From Bacteroidales bacterium (GTDB taxonomy: Bacteria; Bacteroidota; Bacteroidia; Bacteroidales; UBA932): DNA of 6,854 nucleotides. Position numbers and translations under genes: made by a program. Every line of letters begins with the position of its first letter. The stretch's first letter is position 1. Below, piece after piece: positions 5,766-6,854 of this stretch. The DNA lies in NCBI GenBank assembly GCA_021443605.1, contig JABUTQ010000329.1:1-6854 (forward strand), read 5' to 3'. The notes beneath the pieces were generated by a model. That model ran no database searches and had not been told where the DNA came from. It saw only the letters and a program-made list of their open reading frames with translations.

Positions 5766-6854
5766 TTATTTATAATTTTGGGTGAGGTTTGGATTCATAC
5801 TTGTTGCATTCTTGGGGAATGGTGCCACCCAGATAGCATCGTTGGGGGCAAGGGTATAGGTCTTGCCGAGCATCTCTTTTGAATAGGTGGCTTCCCAACC
5901 TTTAACTCCGTTCCAGCGTTTGCGGTTGAAATAGTTGTAGAAACTCCAGATTCCTTCTCCGCTCCAAGTCTCCTTGATGTGATTCATGGCCTTTGCAGCA
6001 TCCACTCCTGTCCCTTCAAGGGGAGAGTACATTGCTGTGGCAATACGGTTTTTACGCAACTCATCCAAGTATGACATAGCTGCATCATAGTTCCCCTTGT
6101 GCCATTCGCACTCAGCCAGGAGGCAATAGAGATACGATGTTTTAACACCGGCACAGTTCCAGCCCGATTCAAGGTCGTATGTCACTGTCTTATAGGGAAG
6201 TCCGTGGAGCAATTCTCCAATGGCTTTAACTCCGAGCATTTCAACCATATAGTCGTACATCATCTCAAAGTTTGCAAGACCACTCAATGCAAGGTTTCCG
6301 GGTTCGATAAGTTTCTCAAACTCAGGAACTACCGAATCATAAAACTCGATGTTGTATGTAAAGAACAAATCGCCCTCTGTGCCATCTTTAGGAAGAAGAA
6401 GTGCATCGTAAGTGTTGCCGATAATGTAACCTGTAATCTTTTGAGTCAACATATTGTTGTAGTTGTCTATCGCACCGGTGATGTCAAGCGCCTTCTTTGC
6501 AGCTGCAGATGCTCCGTCCCAATCTTGTTTGCTCAGGAGGATAAGGGCCTTGACTGCAGGGATACAAGCTCGGTTTATTCTCATATGGCTGACAGCTTTT
6601 ACAGGGACATACTCCATCAGTTTTTCTGCGGCCTCGATGTCGGCAATGAGCAGGTCATAAACTTCTGCCAAGGTCTTTTTCTGCTGCGGTACTGTAATAT
6701 CCACATCTTCAGTCATATAAATGATGGCAGGAGTGTTATTTGCTGTTGCCGGATCGTAAGGCTTTGCAAATTTGTTTGCAAGCATCCAGTGGAAATATGC
6801 ACGGAGGGTAAGGGCTTCTGCCTGAAGCTGGTTGGCTTTCTCTTTATCCCCTTT
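5766..6854 (-). CDS. SusD/RagB-family nutrient-binding outer-membrane lipoprotein, C-terminal part (partial, runs off right edge)
   Basis: SusD-family proteins are surface lipoproteins that form a lid on a SusC-type TonB-dependent channel and bind the imported nutrient. The frame stays open from the right edge for 362 codons to TAA at 5768-5766, so an internal Met at 6785 is not the start; roughly 150-200 N-terminal residues with the lipobox are outside. Counting from the edge, the first residues include AEALTLRAYFHWMLANKF (12-29), the typical first TPR-like helix. Further helical repeats are at about 60-82 (TLAEVYDLLIADIEAAEKLM), 90-124 (RINRACIPAVKALILLSKQD, then DGASAAAKKAL) and a later one with SYLYCLLAECEWHKGNYDAA. 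The C-terminus has EGIWSFYNYFNRKRW, in the place of the family's EG-R-hydrophobic-R element, and ends WVAPFPKNATSMNPNLTQNY, the usual SusD tail (FP...NPNL.QN). It overlaps nothing and is followed after one base by the thioredoxin lipoprotein gene. A SusC partner is expected to the right. The ligand, glycan or peptide, cannot be told. Confidence 0.93.
   Translation of the reverse strand, partial: KGDKEKANQLQAEALTLRAYFHWMLANKFAKPYDPATANNTPAIIYMTEDVDITVPQQKKTLAEVYDLLIADIEAAEKLMEYVPVKAVSHMRINRACIPAVKALILLSKQDWDGASAAAKKALDITGAIDNYNNMLTQKITGYIIGNTYDALLLPKDGTEGDLFFTYNIEFYDSVVPEFEKLIEPGNLALSGLANFEMMYDYMVEMLGVKAIGELLHGLPYKTVTYDLESGWNCAGVKTSYLYCLLAECEWHKGNYDAAMSYLDELRKNRIATAMYSPLEGTGVDAAKAMNHIKETWSGEGIWSFYNYFNRKRWNGVKGWEATYSKEMLGKTYTLAPNDAIWVAPFPKNATSMNPNLTQNYK

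Noticed and set aside
5766..6785. The internal Met at 6785 as the start of the SusD-type gene
   Set aside because: The frame continues open for 23 more codons to the window edge, and those codons encode the conserved first helix, so the gene is cut by the window and is not a short gene.
1..6854. Mobile elements, CRISPR arrays, tRNA or rRNA genes, attachment sites
   Set aside because: No transposase or integrase frame, no spaced direct repeats and no cloverleaf-like or rRNA-like stretch was found; coding regions fill nearly all of the window and the gaps are all under 110 bases.

Overview
The window looks like a chromosomal segment from a Bacteroidales-type bacterium (phylum Bacteroidota). 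Three things point there: a SusD-family lipoprotein gene, a DUF4369-plus-thioredoxin lipoprotein gene, and Bacteroidota-style promoter boxes (TAnnTTTG, with a perfect match at 3117-3125) combined with no obvious Shine-Dalgarno sequences. I cannot assign a genus. No phage, IS element, CRISPR, tRNA or rRNA is visible; this is mostly housekeeping DNA plus one nutrient-uptake locus.

Left part (1-843, minus strand): the N-terminal 281 residues of a ComEC/Rec2-family DNA-uptake channel. The gene is open at the left window edge. The visible part goes almost directly from its first membrane helices into the Competence domain and seems to lack the usual periplasmic OB-fold (DUF4131).

Centre-left (923-3049, plus strand): a two-gene operon of an acetate-kinase-family gene and a phosphate butyryltransferase-type gene, 9 bases apart. 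Together they would convert an acyl-CoA to an acyl-phosphate and then to a carboxylate plus ATP, a substrate-level phosphorylation step of fermentation. The kinase has acetate-kinase signatures while its partner is of the butyryltransferase type, so the in vivo acyl group is open. This operon diverges from comEC across an 79-base gap that holds a 31-base imperfect palindrome containing a candidate -7 box for each direction.

Centre (3151-4608, plus strand): a short-form CstA-family transporter with its own promoter, set just behind a strong intrinsic terminator (3074-3103). CstA relatives import pyruvate or peptides, so it could feed the same acetyl-CoA/acetate pathway, but this link is inference.

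Right part (4685-6854, minus strand): the C-terminal 362 residues of a SusD/RagB-type nutrient-binding lipoprotein, open at the right edge, followed after one base by a DUF4369/TlpA-like thioredoxin lipoprotein. The expected SusC/TonB-dependent partner would lie beyond the right edge. This pair converges on cstA, and the gap between them contains a long inverted repeat that may act as a terminator.

Nothing here clearly amounts to a new biological system. The points most worth a second look are the compact ComEC, the Ack-Ptb pairing, the shared palindromic divergent promoter and the tightly coupled SusD-thioredoxin pair.
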